A DNA stretch of 64,000 nucleotides from Brevundimonas lutea (lineage in GTDB: Bacteria; Pseudomonadota; Alphaproteobacteria; Caulobacterales; Caulobacteraceae), in NCBI RefSeq assembly GCF_003704105.1, contig NZ_QUOQ01000003.1, forward strand, positions 310,001 through 374,000, in the 5' to 3' direction. Made by a program: the position numbers and the translations under genes. Shown here one piece after another: positions 33,827 through 43,875 of this stretch (within the stretch, counting starts at the first letter, position 1; every line of letters starts with the position of its first letter). A model generated the notes under the pieces. That model did not search any database, had not been told where the DNA came from, and saw nothing but the letters and a program-made list of their open reading frames with translations.

Positions 33827-34676
33827 CCCGAGCCTTCTCGAGATAGAGCTCGCGCAGCCTGAGGGCGATCGGTCCCGGCTTGCCGTCGCCTATGGTCGCG
33901 CCATCGATCGACACCACCGGTGTCACATAGGCGCTGGCCGAGGTGATGAAGGCCTCGCGCGCCTGTTTGGCCTCCTCCACCGAGAACGGCCGTTCGTCCA
34001 GCTCCAGACCCTGTTCCGCGATCAGGGTCATCACCGCCGCCCGGGTGATGCCGCGCAGGATATTGGCCTGGGTGTCGCGGGTGCGCAGCTTGCCATCCTT
34101 GTCGACGATCCAGGCATTAGTCGAGGAGCCCTCGGTGACCAGCCCCATCTCGTCGACCATCCAGGCCTCATAGGCGCCCCGCTCCTTGGCCGCCTGTTTG
34201 GCCAGCACATTGGCGAGCAAGCCCACCGACTTGATGTCGCAGCGGCCCCAGCGGATGTCGGGCTGGGTGATCACAGCCACGCCCTTGCGCGCGCCCGCCT
34301 CCATGGCGGTCCGGTTCATCGAGCGCGCCGTCACCACCACGCTGGGGGCAACGTCTCCCGACGGGAAGGGATGGTCACGCCGGGCCGTGCCGCGCGTGAC
34401 CTGCAGATAGACGATGCCATTCCTGACCCGGTTGCGCCGCACCGTCTCGCGCAGCACAGCCGCCAGAGCGCCCCGTCCCATCGGATGGGCGATCTTCAGT
34501 TCGTCCAGGCTGCGGAACAGCCGGTCCATGTGGCCATCGAAATCGGCCAGGCGGCCGTCGAACACCGACCAGACCTCATAGACCCCGTCGGCGAACTGAA
34601 AGCCTCGATCCTCGACATGGATGACGGCCTCGCCATGCGGCGCATAGACCCCGTTCACATAGGCGACACGGGACAT
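33813..34676 (-). CDS. dat: Class IV aminotransferase, D-amino-acid transaminase type
   Basis: 287 aa, fold-type IV PLP enzyme. Seen: YVNGVYAPHGEAVIHVEDRG, FQFADGVYEVWSVFDGRL, VYLQVTRGTARRDHPFP, IRWGRCDIKSVGLLANVLAK with the PLP lysine in CDIKSV, and TEGSSTNAWIVD for the phosphate site. RxGDxxxxSV-like CDIKSVGLLANV matches D-alanine transaminase rather than the branched-chain enzyme. It starts one base beyond the ntrX stop on the same strand, so it is probably cotranscribed with dusB-ntrY-ntrX. Confidence 0.87.
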   Translation of the reverse strand: MSRVAYVNGVYAPHGEAVIHVEDRGFQFADGVYEVWSVFDGRLADFDGHMDRLFRSLDELKIAHPMGRGALAAVLRETVRRNRVRNGIVYLQVTRGTARRDHPFPSGDVAPSVVVTARSMNRTAMEAGARKGVAVITQPDIRWGRCDIKSVGLLANVLAKQAAKERGAYEAWMVDEMGLVTEGSSTNAWIVDKDGKLRTRDTQANILRGITRAAVMTLIAEQGLELDERPFSVEEAKQAREAFITSASAYVTPVVSIDGATIGDGKPGPIALRLRELYLEKARDEAA

Positions 34677-36085
34677 CAGTCGCTGGCCTCCGCCTCGTCA
34701 TCCCCGCCGCGCGCAGGGGCGACGCCGAGAGATTTGAGCTTCCGGTGCAGGGCTGAGCGCTCCATGCCGATGAAACTGGCGGTTCGCGAGATATTGCCGC
34801 CGAAGCGCATGATCTGGGCCGTCAGATATTCGCGCTCGAACACCTCGCGCGCCTCGCGCAACGGCAGGGCGATGATCCGCTCCGCGCCCAGGGAACCGGC
34901 TGACCCCGATTGCGCCACCTCGGTCGGCAGCATCTCGGCCGTGATCGGCTCGGACGGATCGCCTGTGGCCAGGATCAGCAGGCGCTCGACGTTGTTCCTC
35001 AGCTGTCGGACGTTGCCGGGCCAGTCGTGGACCTGCAGCACGGCGATGGCGTCCTCGCCCAGCCGACGACGCGGCAAGCCTTGGGATTCCGCCAGATTGT
35101 CGATGAAATAATCGACCAGCTCGCCGATATCCTCTCGGCGCTCGGCCAGGGACGGCGCGCGGATCGGTACGACGTTCAGCCGGTGGAACAGATCCTCGCG
35201 GAACCGCCCCTCGGCGATCTCTCCCTTGAGATCGCGCGAGGTCGAGGTGACGACCCGGACATCGACCTGGACGTCGCGCTCGCCGCCCACGCGGCGGAAG
35301 CGCTGATCGACCAGAACCCGCAGGATGCGGCTCTGGCTCTCGCGCGGCATGTCGGCGACCTCGTCGAGATAGAGGGTGCCGTTATGGGCGCGCTCGAACA
35401 CGCCGATCTTCGAGGGTCGTCCGCCCTCCCCCTCCTCCCCGAACAGCTCGACGTCCAGCCGTTCGGGCGTCATGCCGGCCGCGGAGATGGCCACGAATTC
35501 GCTGCGGGCGCGCGGGCTGCCGTCGTGGATCTGGCGCGCGATCAACTCCTTTCCCGAACCCGGAGGCCCGGAGATCAGCACCCGGCTATTGGCGCCGGCC
35601 ACCTTGGCGATGGTGGCGCGCAGCTGCTGGGCCGCCTGGCTCTTCCCGATCAGACCGGTCGGCACGAAGGCCTTGGCGCGCAGGCGGCGGTTCTCCCGCT
35701 TCAGGCTGGCGGACTCCAGCGCCCGCTCGATCACCACCAGCAGTCGATCCGACTTGAACGGCTTCTCCAGGAAGTCATAGGCGCCGCGCTTCAGCGCCGA
35801 CACCGCCGTCTCGATGTTGCCGTGACCCGAGATCATCACCACCGGCAGGTCGGCGTCCAGCTCCTTGACCAGATCCAGCAGCTCAAGCCCGTCCAGCCCT
35901 CCACCCTGCATCCAGATGTCGAGGACCAGCAGCGACGGTTTGCGGTCACGGATCGCGGCCAGTGCGGCGTTCGAGTCCGCGGCCGTGCGCACCGCATGCC
36001 CCTCGTCCTCGAGGATGCCGGACACCAGCTCGCGGATGTCCGCCTCGTCGTCCACGACCAGAATGTCGGCGCCGGTGATGCGCAT
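34676..36085 (-). CDS. ntrX: NtrX response regulator, sigma-54-activator type
   Basis: 469 aa. Receiver domain with phosphorylated Asp D56 (LLVLDIWMQ), AAA+ domain with Walker A SGPPGSGKELIARQ and Walker B GTLYLDEVADMP, arginine-finger region RFREDLFHRLNVVPI, and a C-terminal Fis-type HTH GNISRTASFIGMERSALHRK. The GAFTGA loop that contacts sigma-54 is replaced by a GEEGEGGRPSKIG segment, as I recall for alphaproteobacterial NtrX. It partners NtrY, encoded ten bases upstream, in control of envelope, respiration or nitrogen responses. Confidence 0.95.
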   Translation of the reverse strand: MRITGADILVVDDEADIRELVSGILEDEGHAVRTAADSNAALAAIRDRKPSLLVLDIWMQGGGLDGLELLDLVKELDADLPVVMISGHGNIETAVSALKRGAYDFLEKPFKSDRLLVVIERALESASLKRENRRLRAKAFVPTGLIGKSQAAQQLRATIAKVAGANSRVLISGPPGSGKELIARQIHDGSPRARSEFVAISAAGMTPERLDVELFGEEGEGGRPSKIGVFERAHNGTLYLDEVADMPRESQSRILRVLVDQRFRRVGGERDVQVDVRVVTSTSRDLKGEIAEGRFREDLFHRLNVVPIRAPSLAERREDIGELVDYFIDNLAESQGLPRRRLGEDAIAVLQVHDWPGNVRQLRNNVERLLILATGDPSEPITAEMLPTEVAQSGSAGSLGAERIIALPLREAREVFEREYLTAQIMRFGGNISRTASFIGMERSALHRKLKSLGVAPARGGDDEAEASD

Positions 36086-36094
36086 GGGGCCTCC

Positions 36095-38362
36095 TTAGGC
36101 GACCGCCGCGCTCTGGAGCGCGGTCGAGGTTGGGGTCTGGACCAGACTGGTGGGGAACATCAGGCACATCCGCGCGCCTCGCAGCTCCACCGCGTCGCCG
36201 AGCCTCAGCTCGCCGCCGTGGTCTTCCAGGATCTTCTTTACGATGGCGAGGCCCAGGCCGGTGCCCTTCTCGCGCGTCGTCACATAAGGTTCGGTCAGGC
36301 GCTCGCGCTCGCGCGCCGGCGGCAAACCGACGCCGTCGTCCTCGATGACGAAGCTCAGGTGCTGACCATCCAGCTCCAGAGCGGCGCGGATGCCGCCGTC
36401 GGCGTGGCCATCGGCCGCGCGGCGCGCCGTCACCGCCTCACCGGCGTTCTTGAGCAAATTGGCCAAGGCCTGCCCGACCATACGCCCGTCGCAGGCCAGC
36501 ATCACCTCGGGCAGCGGTTCGACCAACAAGACCTCGACGTCCGCCAGAGCCACGCGCTGAGCGAACACCGCCTCGCGCAGCAACTCGGCGGCCTTCTCCG
36601 GAGCGATGCGCGGCGCCGGCATCCGGGCGAAGGCCGAGAACTCGTCGACCATCCGGCCGATATCGCCGACCTGGCGGATGATCGTGTCGGTGCAGCGGTC
36701 GAAGGTCTCCACATCATCCCCGATCACCTGGCGGTACTTGCGCCGCAGCCGCTCCGCCGACAGCTGGATCGGCGTCAGAGGATTCTTGATCTCGTGGGCG
36801 ATGCGGCGGGCCACGTCCCGCCAGGCGGCGTTTCTCTGGGCGGTGACCAGCCGGGTCATGTCGTCGAAGGTCAGCACCATCTCGCCGCCCAGGCCGCCCT
36901 CGACCCGAACGCGCAGCCGCCGCGCCTCGCCGTCACGCTCCAGATCGATCTCGCCGTCGGCATGGGCGTCGCCGCGTTCGACGAACGGAGCGAATTCCGG
37001 CGCCGCCTCGGTCAAAAGCCGCCCCAGGGTCTCGGCCTGCGCCAACCCCAGCAATGACAGAGCGCTTTCGTTGATGGCGGACACCCGCCCCTCGCGATCC
37101 AGGCCGATGACGCCCGCGCTGACACCCGACAGCACCGTCTCGATGAACCGGCTGCGCGCCTGCGCGTCGGCGCTGGCCGATACCAGAGCCGCCTGCTGGG
37201 TTTCCAGATCGCCGGTCATTCGGTTGAAGGCGCGCGACAACACCGCGATCTCCTCGGGGTCCTGGCTGGTGTCGATGCGGACCCCCAGATCGCCGCTCGC
37301 CACCTTGTCCGCCGCGCGCACCAACCGCCCAACCGGCGCCGAGATGGCGTTGGCGGCCGTCATCCCCAGCCACACCGCGCCCACGAGAACCAGGAGCGCC
37401 GTCTCGATATAGCTGAGAGCGAAAGCCGTCTGAATCTGGGTGCGGCTGCGTTCGGCCGCCTGATAGGCGACGATCGACTGCTCGGCGTCGAACATCTGGC
37501 CGATCAGTCCAGGCTGAAGCGGCCGGACCAGATAGAGATAGGCGTCGCCGAATTCGGGCAGGGGATAGAGCGCGCGGATCGTATCCGGGTTCTGCGCCAC
37601 GTCCACCGGCACTTCCTCTCCCGCCGCGGCCCGAGCGAAATCCTGCGCCGGCGGGATCAGGAACGGCGGCGCGCCGGGCTGCTCGCCGCGCGCCAGCACC
37701 TCGCCATCGCCGCTCAGGATATAGAGGGCCCCGTAGTCGTAAATGCCGGCGATTTGCTGGAGATAACCGTTGAACTGGATGCGCTGCGGATAGGTCTCCC
37801 GGATCGCTTCGAGCTCACCCTGGATGAAGCGGATGTCGCGATCCATCTGCTCGCTGACGTCCCGGACGTAGGCGCGCCCGATCTCGGCGCTGTTCTCGAC
37901 CGACGTCTGAACATTCTGGCTGAACCAGCCGTCCACGCCGCGATTGACCAGCACGCCGAAGGCAAGGGCGATCAGGATGGCCGGCGCCACCGCCGCCCCG
38001 CTGAACAGGGTGACGAAGCGCAGATGAAGCCTTACCCCCGCATCGGTCGTTCGGCGTCGGGCCAGCCGCAGCACCCTCAGGCCGACGATGGCGGCCAGCA
38101 ATCCGATCAGCACCAGATTGGCGAGCAACACGGTCAGAATCAGCGATCCGGCGCCGGCCCGCTGGCCCTCGTCGCCGCCGGCGTTGGGCGCCACGGCGAC
38201 CAGCCAGATGCCGGCAACGGTGACCAAGGCGGCGACCACATAGGCAGCGATGAACAGCGCCCGTCCGCGCTCTCCGGACACGATCGACGGAAGCGCCGAC
38301 AACCGCCCGTCCCCCCGTTCCACGGCGGGGGCCTCGCTCGTCGCGGCGGGCGTGGTGCTCAT
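36095..38362 (-). CDS. ntrY: NtrY sensor histidine kinase
   Basis: 755 aa from ATG 38362 with GGAGG just upstream. Four membrane helices: ALFIAAYVVAALVTVAGIWL, LILTVLLANLVLIGLLAAIV, VAPAILIALAFGVLV and IETALLVLVGAVWLGMTAAN, with a periplasmic sensor between the third and fourth. Then a HAMP domain (VGRLVRAADKVASGDLGVRI), a PAS domain, the H box RRIAHEIKNPLTPIQLSAER and ATPase boxes NLLKNAGEAV, DDGVGLP and GTGLGLAIVKKILEDHGG. Its start overlaps the dusB stop (ATGA), so dusB-ntrY-ntrX form an operon. Confidence 0.96.
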   Translation of the reverse strand: MSTTPAATSEAPAVERGDGRLSALPSIVSGERGRALFIAAYVVAALVTVAGIWLVAVAPNAGGDEGQRAGAGSLILTVLLANLVLIGLLAAIVGLRVLRLARRRTTDAGVRLHLRFVTLFSGAAVAPAILIALAFGVLVNRGVDGWFSQNVQTSVENSAEIGRAYVRDVSEQMDRDIRFIQGELEAIRETYPQRIQFNGYLQQIAGIYDYGALYILSGDGEVLARGEQPGAPPFLIPPAQDFARAAAGEEVPVDVAQNPDTIRALYPLPEFGDAYLYLVRPLQPGLIGQMFDAEQSIVAYQAAERSRTQIQTAFALSYIETALLVLVGAVWLGMTAANAISAPVGRLVRAADKVASGDLGVRIDTSQDPEEIAVLSRAFNRMTGDLETQQAALVSASADAQARSRFIETVLSGVSAGVIGLDREGRVSAINESALSLLGLAQAETLGRLLTEAAPEFAPFVERGDAHADGEIDLERDGEARRLRVRVEGGLGGEMVLTFDDMTRLVTAQRNAAWRDVARRIAHEIKNPLTPIQLSAERLRRKYRQVIGDDVETFDRCTDTIIRQVGDIGRMVDEFSAFARMPAPRIAPEKAAELLREAVFAQRVALADVEVLLVEPLPEVMLACDGRMVGQALANLLKNAGEAVTARRAADGHADGGIRAALELDGQHLSFVIEDDGVGLPPARERERLTEPYVTTREKGTGLGLAIVKKILEDHGGELRLGDAVELRGARMCLMFPTSLVQTPTSTALQSAAVA

Positions 38363-39420
38363 GCGCCTCCAGCTATGGCGCGGGTGTGGCCCGGGTTCAA
38401 CACACTTGTGGCCGAAACGTCGCGATCCGCCGCCGGACGCCAAAGGGCCGCCAGCTCGGCTTCGACCTCGTACGGCGTTTCCAGCCGGCACAGCCGCGCC
38501 TTGGCCTGACGCCGCTCCAGCGCATCGGCGGGCCACGGCGCCTGTTCGACGTACCAGCCCAGGTGCTTGCGGAACATCTTCAGCCCCAGCCGCTCGCCAT
38601 AGAACTCCAGCGCCTGACGGAAGTGATCCACCACGATGGCCAGGCGTTCCTCGGCGTCCGGCTCCGGCGGCTGGGCCTCGCCTCGCAGCGCCCGTTCCAG
38701 CCGCGCCGCCAGCCACGGCCGGCCATAGACGCCCCGCCCCAGCATCAGCCCGTCCGCCCCCGACCGCCCCAGCGCCTCGCGCGCCTGATCCGGCGTGGTG
38801 ATGTCGCCGTTGACGATCACCGGAATGGCCACCGCCGCCTTGACCTCGGCCACCGCGTCCCAGTCGGCGACACCGGTGTAGAACTGCTGGCGGGTGCGGC
38901 CATGCACCGTCACAGCCTTGGCGCCCAGCGCCTCGGCCCGCCGCGCCAGGTCGGCGGCGTTCCGGCTCGTGTCGTCCCAGCCCAGCCGCATCTTCACCGT
39001 CACAGGCCGGCTGGTCGCCTCGACCACCCGCCCGATGATGGCGCAGGCCAGGTCGAGGTCACGCATCAGAGCCGACCCCGAGGCCGAGCCCGTCACCTCC
39101 TTGGCCGGGCATCCGTAGTTCAGATCGATGATGTCCGCCCCGGCCTGCTCGGCGACCTTCGCCCCCTCGGCCATCTTGCCCGGATCGCGCCCGACCAGCT
39201 GGATCACCGTCAGGGGCAGGCCGTCGCCCACGGCCGCGCGCCTGACCACGTCCGGCCGCGCGCGCAACAGCTCGGCCGCCGCCACCATCTCGGTCGCCAC
39301 ATAGGGCGCGCCCAGGCGCGAGGCGACGCGGCGGAACGGCAGGTCGGTGACGCCAGTCATGGGCGCCATCAGCACGCGCCCCGGCACCCGCACATCGCCT
39401 ATGGTCAGGCCGTGATCCAT
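38359..39420 (-). CDS. dusB: tRNA-dihydrouridine synthase DusB
   Basis: 353 aa flavoenzyme reducing uridine in the tRNA D-loop. [20 protein letters not shown] begins the barrel, [17 protein letters not shown] holds the catalytic Cys (C104), and [18 protein letters not shown] plus IPVIVNGDI follow the Dus pattern. The family's nifR3 name reflects its usual place upstream of ntrB-ntrC; here it is directly coupled to ntrY. GAGGGCGGG precedes ATG 39420. Divergent from ispDF with 43 bases between the starts. Confidence 0.95.
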   Translation of the reverse strand: MDHGLTIGDVRVPGRVLMAPMTGVTDLPFRRVASRLGAPYVATEMVAAAELLRARPDVVRRAAVGDGLPLTVIQLVGRDPGKMAEGAKVAEQAGADIIDLNYGCPAKEVTGSASGSALMRDLDLACAIIGRVVEATSRPVTVKMRLGWDDTSRNAADLARRAEALGAKAVTVHGRTRQQFYTGVADWDAVAEVKAAVAIPVIVNGDITTPDQAREALGRSGADGLMLGRGVYGRPWLAARLERALRGEAQPPEPDAEERLAIVVDHFRQALEFYGERLGLKMFRKHLGWYVEQAPWPADALERRQAKARLCRLETPYEVEAELAALWRPAADRDVSATSVLNPGHTRAIAGGA

Positions 39421-39463
39421 CCCGCCCTCGTCAAGCTCAAGTCTGGCATCTAGAAGGCGGACC

Positions 39464-40603
39464 ATGGAATTCTCGGCGATCGTGGCGGCGGCGGGCTCTG
39501 GCAGCCGGTCCGGCGGGCCAAAACAGTGGCGTGATCTCGGCGGTCGACCGGTGCTGGCCTGGTCGGTCGGCGCCCTGCTGGACGCTGGCGCCGCCGAGGT
39601 GGTGGTCGTCGTTCCGCCCGGCGAGGTCAAGCGCGCGGAACAAGCTCTGGCCGACCTCTCGGGCTGGACCGCCGTCGAGGGCGGGGCCGACCGCGCCGCC
39701 TCGGTGCGCGCCGGAATGGCCGCCCTGACCCGTCACGACCTGCCCCTGCTGGTCCACGACGCCGCACGACCTCTGCTCGACCGCCCGGTGATCGAGCGGC
39801 TGTTGGAAGCCTTGGCTGACAATGACGCCGCTCTACCCGCCCTGCCCGTGCCCGACACCCTGAAGCGCGCCGAGGGCGCCCGCGTCGTCTCGACCGAATC
39901 TCGCGAGGCCTTACACCGCGCCCAGACGCCCCAGGCTTTCCGACCCGGCGCCCTGCAATCGGCCTACGCGCTTTGGGAGGCTGTCGAACCGCCGACAGAC
40001 GAGGCCCGCGTCGCAGAGGTGGCCGGCCTGTCGGTCGCCCTGGTGCCCGGCGATCCCCGCCTGATGAAGCTCACCTACCCCGAGGATTTCGCCGTGGCCG
40101 AGGCCCTGATCGCCCCTTCATCACGCCGCCGCACCCGGATCGGCCAAGGCTACGACGTCCATGCCTTCGGGCCCGGCGATACGGTCTGGCTGTGCGGTGT
40201 CGCCATCCCCCATACCCAGACCCTGGTCGGCCACTCGGACGCCGACGCCGGCCTGCACGCCCTGACCGACGCCCTGCTGGGCGCTCTGGGCGAAGGCGAT
40301 ATCGGCGACCACTTCCCGCCCTCCGACCCTCAGTGGAAGGGCGCGGCCTCGGATCGTTTCCTGCTTCACGCCGTCGAGATGCTGCGCGCGCGCGGCGGCG
40401 AGATCGTCAACGCCGACGTCACCCTGATCTGCGAGCGCCCCAAGGTCGGCCCGCACCGCCTGGCCATGCGCCAACGACTGGCCGCGCTGCTCGGCGCGCC
40501 CCTGGACGCCGTCAGCGTCAAGGCCACCACCTCCGAACGTCTCGGCTTCACCGGCCGCGAGGAAGGCCTGGCGGCGATGGCCGTGGTGTCGATCGAGATC
40601 TAA
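39464..40603 (+). CDS. ispDF: Bifunctional IspD/IspF, MEP isoprenoid pathway
   Basis: 379 aa fusion. The N-terminal part (about 1-220) is 2-C-methylerythritol 4-phosphate cytidylyltransferase: [39 protein letters not shown] and [14 protein letters not shown]. The C-terminal part (about 225-379) is 2-C-methylerythritol 2,4-cyclodiphosphate synthase: [52 protein letters not shown] and [15 protein letters not shown] with metal Asp/His ligands. IspD-IspF fusion is common in alphaproteobacteria. Converges with hflX, three bases between stops. Confidence 0.96.
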   Translation: MEFSAIVAAAGSGSRSGGPKQWRDLGGRPVLAWSVGALLDAGAAEVVVVVPPGEVKRAEQALADLSGWTAVEGGADRAASVRAGMAALTRHDLPLLVHDAARPLLDRPVIERLLEALADNDAALPALPVPDTLKRAEGARVVSTESREALHRAQTPQAFRPGALQSAYALWEAVEPPTDEARVAEVAGLSVALVPGDPRLMKLTYPEDFAVAEALIAPSSRRRTRIGQGYDVHAFGPGDTVWLCGVAIPHTQTLVGHSDADAGLHALTDALLGALGEGDIGDHFPPSDPQWKGAASDRFLLHAVEMLRARGGEIVNADVTLICERPKVGPHRLAMRQRLAALLGAPLDAVSVKATTSERLGFTGREEGLAAMAVVSIEI

Positions 40604-40606
40604 CGC

Positions 40607-41923
40607 TCAGCGCAACTCGACGCCTGGCCACTGGCGTTCGAACCGGCCCAGCTGGGCCGGCGCCAGTCGGACCTCCAGATGGGTCCGGCCCTCCGCATCA
40701 GTGTCCCGGAAGGTGACGCGGCCGTGCTGATAAAGCCAGGCCAGGGCCTCGCCCTGGTCCGGGGCCAGGGTCAGGCGCGACTCGGGTTCGTCGTCGATCT
40801 GGGCGGCGATCATCTCGCGCAGCCGCTCGATCCCCTCGCCGGTCCAGGCCGAAACAGCCACGGCCTGACCCAGACGCTCGGCGCGGGCCGCGGCCTCATC
40901 GAGCATCTCGCGATCTTCGCCCGACATCAGATCGATCTTGTTCCAGACCTCCAGCACCCGCCGGACCTTGCCCTCGGGCGTTTCGATCCGATCCAGCACC
41001 GCCTCGACGTCCGCCGCCTGAGCCGCCGAGTCGGAACTGGCGATGTCGCGGACGTGCAGGATGAGATCGGCCTCCCCGACCTCCTCCAGCGTCGCGCGAA
41101 AGGCTGCCACCAGCTGGTGCGGCAGATCGGAGATGAAGCCCACGGTGTCGGCCACGATCGCCGGCCGGCCTTGCGGCAGGCGGATAGTGCGCTGGGTCGT
41201 GTCCAGGGTGGCGAACAGCAGGTCCTTGGCCAGCACCTCCGACCCCGTCAGCCGATTGAACAGGGTCGACTTACCGGCGTTGGTGTAGCCGACCAGCGCC
41301 ACCGCCGGATAGGGCGCGCGCTTTCGGGCCTTCCTGTGCAGGGCGCGGGTGCGGCGCACCTCCTCCAGCTCGGCCTTCAGCGTGTCGATGCGGTTGGCGA
41401 TCTGGCGCCGGTCCAGCTCGATCTGGGTTTCGCCAGGTCCGCCAGTCGAGCCGGTGCCGCCCCGCTGACGCTCCAGGTGGGTCCAGGTCCGCACAAGCCT
41501 CGAGCGTTCGTATTCCAGCCGCGCCAGTTCGACTTGCAGCCGGCCCTCTCGGGTCCGCGCCCGTCGACCGAAGATTTCCAGGATCAGGCCAGACCGGTCG
41601 ATGACCTTGGTCTCCCAGGCCTTCTCCAGATTGCGCTGCTGAATGGGCGTGATGTCATCATCGACGATGACCACATCGGCCTCGGCGGCCCGCACCAGAG
41701 CGGCCAGTTCGTCGACCTTGCCGCGCCCGAACAGGGTGGCGGGCGTCACCGAACGCAGCCGGGCCACCTCGGCCCCGCGAATGTCCAGGTCCAGGGCGGC
41801 GGCCAGCCCGACGGCCTCCTCCAGCCGCTCCTCGGGCAGACGCGACGAGGCGCTACGCCCGGCGGGGTGGACGACGAGGGCCCGCTGGACCGGCGGACGA
41901 TGATCAATGGATTTGGAACTCAC
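40607..41923 (-). CDS. hflX: Ribosome-associated GTPase HflX
   Basis: 438 aa from GTG 41923, where similarity to the family begins (RALVVHP). N-terminal HflX domain: LFGRGKVDELAALV, VVIVDDDITPIQQRNLEK and RSGLILEIFGRRARTREGRL; a helical stretch with GGTGSTGGPGETQIELDRR; then the GTPase: VALVGYTNAGKSTLFNRLTG, DTVGFISDLPHQLVAAF, and NKIDL. Splits or rescues stalled ribosomes, particularly under heat stress. The usual hfq-hflX order is kept, with 49 bases between hfq and the hflX start. Confidence 0.95.
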   Translation of the reverse strand: MSSKSIDHRPPVQRALVVHPAGRSASSRLPEERLEEAVGLAAALDLDIRGAEVARLRSVTPATLFGRGKVDELAALVRAAEADVVIVDDDITPIQQRNLEKAWETKVIDRSGLILEIFGRRARTREGRLQVELARLEYERSRLVRTWTHLERQRGGTGSTGGPGETQIELDRRQIANRIDTLKAELEEVRRTRALHRKARKRAPYPAVALVGYTNAGKSTLFNRLTGSEVLAKDLLFATLDTTQRTIRLPQGRPAIVADTVGFISDLPHQLVAAFRATLEEVGEADLILHVRDIASSDSAAQAADVEAVLDRIETPEGKVRRVLEVWNKIDLMSGEDREMLDEAAARAERLGQAVAVSAWTGEGIERLREMIAAQIDDEPESRLTLAPDQGEALAWLYQHGRVTFRDTDAEGRTHLEVRLAPAQLGRFERQWPGVELR

Positions 41924-41972
41924 GGCGCCAATGTAGGAAGCGGCGCCGTGTTCGTCATCCCTTCGGCCGGAG

Positions 41973-42221
41973 TCAGCCTTCGTCCTCGGCGTCCGGCTCG
42001 TACAGCTGCACCGGCGCGGAGGGCATGATGGTCGAAATGGCGTGCTTGTAGACCAGCTGGCTCTGGCCGTCGCGACGCAGCAACACACAGAAGTTGTCGA
42101 ACCAGGTCACGATACCCTGCAGCTTCACGCCGTTGACGAGGAAGATGGTCAGGGGCGTCTTTGTCTTGCGGACCGTGTTCAGGAAGGTGTCCTGAAGGTT
42201 CTGACGTTTGTCTTGCGACAT
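41973..42221 (-). CDS. hfq: RNA chaperone Hfq
   Basis: 82 aa Sm-like protein. [20 protein letters not shown] leads into Sm1 ([20 protein letters not shown]) and Sm2 ([10 protein letters not shown]), the RNA-binding rim and the YKHAIST signature. A short acidic tail (YEPDAEDEG) follows. The hexamer matches small RNAs to messengers. Heads the hfq-hflX unit on the minus strand. Confidence 0.97.
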   Translation of the reverse strand: MSQDKRQNLQDTFLNTVRKTKTPLTIFLVNGVKLQGIVTWFDNFCVLLRRDGQSQLVYKHAISTIMPSAPVQLYEPDAEDEG

Positions 42222-42325
42222 GGCAGGTTCATCCTGTCTTGGTTGTTGTCCGCGAGGGAGCGCGGCGGCGGCGCCACCCTAACGGCATCCGCAGGCTGTG
42301 CAATGCGCCGGGGCGAGATGTCGCG

Positions 42326-43675
42326 TCAGACCGTCTCGCCGCGCAGCCGACCCGCGATCCGCTCGCGGCCGATCAGGGGAACCAGCGACGCCATGTCCGG
42401 CCCGTGCGGCTGGCCGGTCAGGATCAGTCTGAGCGGCATGAACAGCGCCTTGCCCTTGGCCCCCGTCCGCTCCTTGACGGCGGCGGTCCACACCGACCAG
42501 GCGTCGGCGCCCAAGGTCTCGGGCAACACTTCCAGGGCGGCCTCGGCGAAGGCCTTGTCCTCGATCACGGGCATGATCGGCCCCTGGACGATCCGGGCCA
42601 TCTCCTCGACGTCGCCGAAAAGCTCCAGATTCGGCCGCACCACATCCCAGAACGCCTCTCCCAGGTCGCAGCCCAGGGCGGCGAGACGCGGCTTGGCGGC
42701 GTTGTAGTCCATAGCGTGCAGCGCCTGGGCGTTCAGCCGCTTCAGGTCGGCCTCGTCATAGCGGGCGGGCGAACGCCCCATCTTGGAAAAGGCGAAGCCC
42801 TGACCCAAAGCCTCGATCGACTCCGCGACCTCCAGCGGGTCGGAGGTGCCGATGCGGCCCAGGTGGCTGGTGATGGCGATCGGTTCGACGCCCTCTTCCC
42901 GAAGCTGAGCGATGGACAGCGACCCCAAGCGCTTGGACAGCGCATCCCCATTGGCGTCGACCAGCAGCGGCATGTGAGCGAACGACGGGACGGGCCCACC
43001 CAGCGCCTCGAAAATCTCGATCTGGGCGCCGGTGTTGGTGACGTGGTCCTCGCCGCGGATCACGTGGGTGACGCCCATGTCGATGTCGTCCACCACCGAA
43101 GGCAGGGTGTAGAGATAGAGCCCGTCCTCGCGGATCAGCACCGGATCGGACATGGAGGCGGTGTCCACCTCGGCATGGCCCCGCGCCAGGTCTTCCCAGG
43201 CCACCCGGCGGCCATCCAGCTTGAAGCGCCAGTGCGGGCGACGACCCTCGGCCTCCAGCTTGGCCTTGTCGTCTTCGGTCAGGCTCAGGGCGGCGCGGTC
43301 ATAGATGGGCGGCAGGCCGCGTGACAGCTGCACCTTGCGGCGGCGATCCAGCTCATCGCCGGTTTCATAACAGGGATACAGCCGCCCGGCCGCCTTCAGC
43401 CGATCGGCGGTGGCATGGTAGGCGTCGAACCGCTTTGACTGATTGTGGCGCTCGTCCCACTCCAGGCCGAGCCAGCGCAGATCATCCTCGATCCCCTGCT
43501 CGAACTCGGGAGTCGAGCGGGCCAGGTCGGTGTCGTCGATGCGCAGCACGAACTGCCCGCCCTGTCCCCCAATCCTCGCATTCTGGGCGAACAGCCAGTT
43601 GACCAGGGCGGTGCGCACGTTGCCGACGTGCAGGCGTCCGGTGGGCGATGGGGCGAAGCGGACCTTGACGGACAT
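42326..43675 (-). CDS. gltX: Glutamyl-tRNA synthetase
   Basis: 449 aa class I synthetase. KVRFAPSPTGRLHVGNVRTA holds the HIGH-equivalent HVGN; DTDLARSTPEFEQGIEDDLR and WLGLEWDE follow; GDALSKRLGSLSI is the KMSKS equivalent. ATG 43675 (MSVKVRF) is the natural start; upstream in-frame codons are not conserved-looking. Charges tRNA-Glu (and, in this lineage, often tRNA-Gln). Upstream of hfq by about 100 bases, same strand order gltX then hfq. Confidence 0.96.
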   Translation of the reverse strand: MSVKVRFAPSPTGRLHVGNVRTALVNWLFAQNARIGGQGGQFVLRIDDTDLARSTPEFEQGIEDDLRWLGLEWDERHNQSKRFDAYHATADRLKAAGRLYPCYETGDELDRRRKVQLSRGLPPIYDRAALSLTEDDKAKLEAEGRRPHWRFKLDGRRVAWEDLARGHAEVDTASMSDPVLIREDGLYLYTLPSVVDDIDMGVTHVIRGEDHVTNTGAQIEIFEALGGPVPSFAHMPLLVDANGDALSKRLGSLSIAQLREEGVEPIAITSHLGRIGTSDPLEVAESIEALGQGFAFSKMGRSPARYDEADLKRLNAQALHAMDYNAAKPRLAALGCDLGEAFWDVVRPNLELFGDVEEMARIVQGPIMPVIEDKAFAEAALEVLPETLGADAWSVWTAAVKERTGAKGKALFMPLRLILTGQPHGPDMASLVPLIGRERIAGRLRGETV

Positions 43676-43875
43676 GCGGACAACCTTGGAGACGCGAGGG
43701 CCGCTAGGTCGTCCCACGTCCCCGTGAAGTCAAGCGCGGCCTAGGTGACGCCGTCGATCCGCCATCCGACCGGCCCAGAGTAATCTGAGGACCGCCCGAC
43801 GCGTACCTGGGACGCAACCAAGGACCGGGCGGAGTCACCCTCCACGCTCAGGGGGTCCTATCATCACGTCGTAGG

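Noticed and set aside
34910-37057. 715-codon plus-strand frame opposite ntrX-ntrY
   Set aside because: High GC leaves long antisense frames open; the composition is His/Arg/Gln-rich and it lies fully over two well-supported genes.
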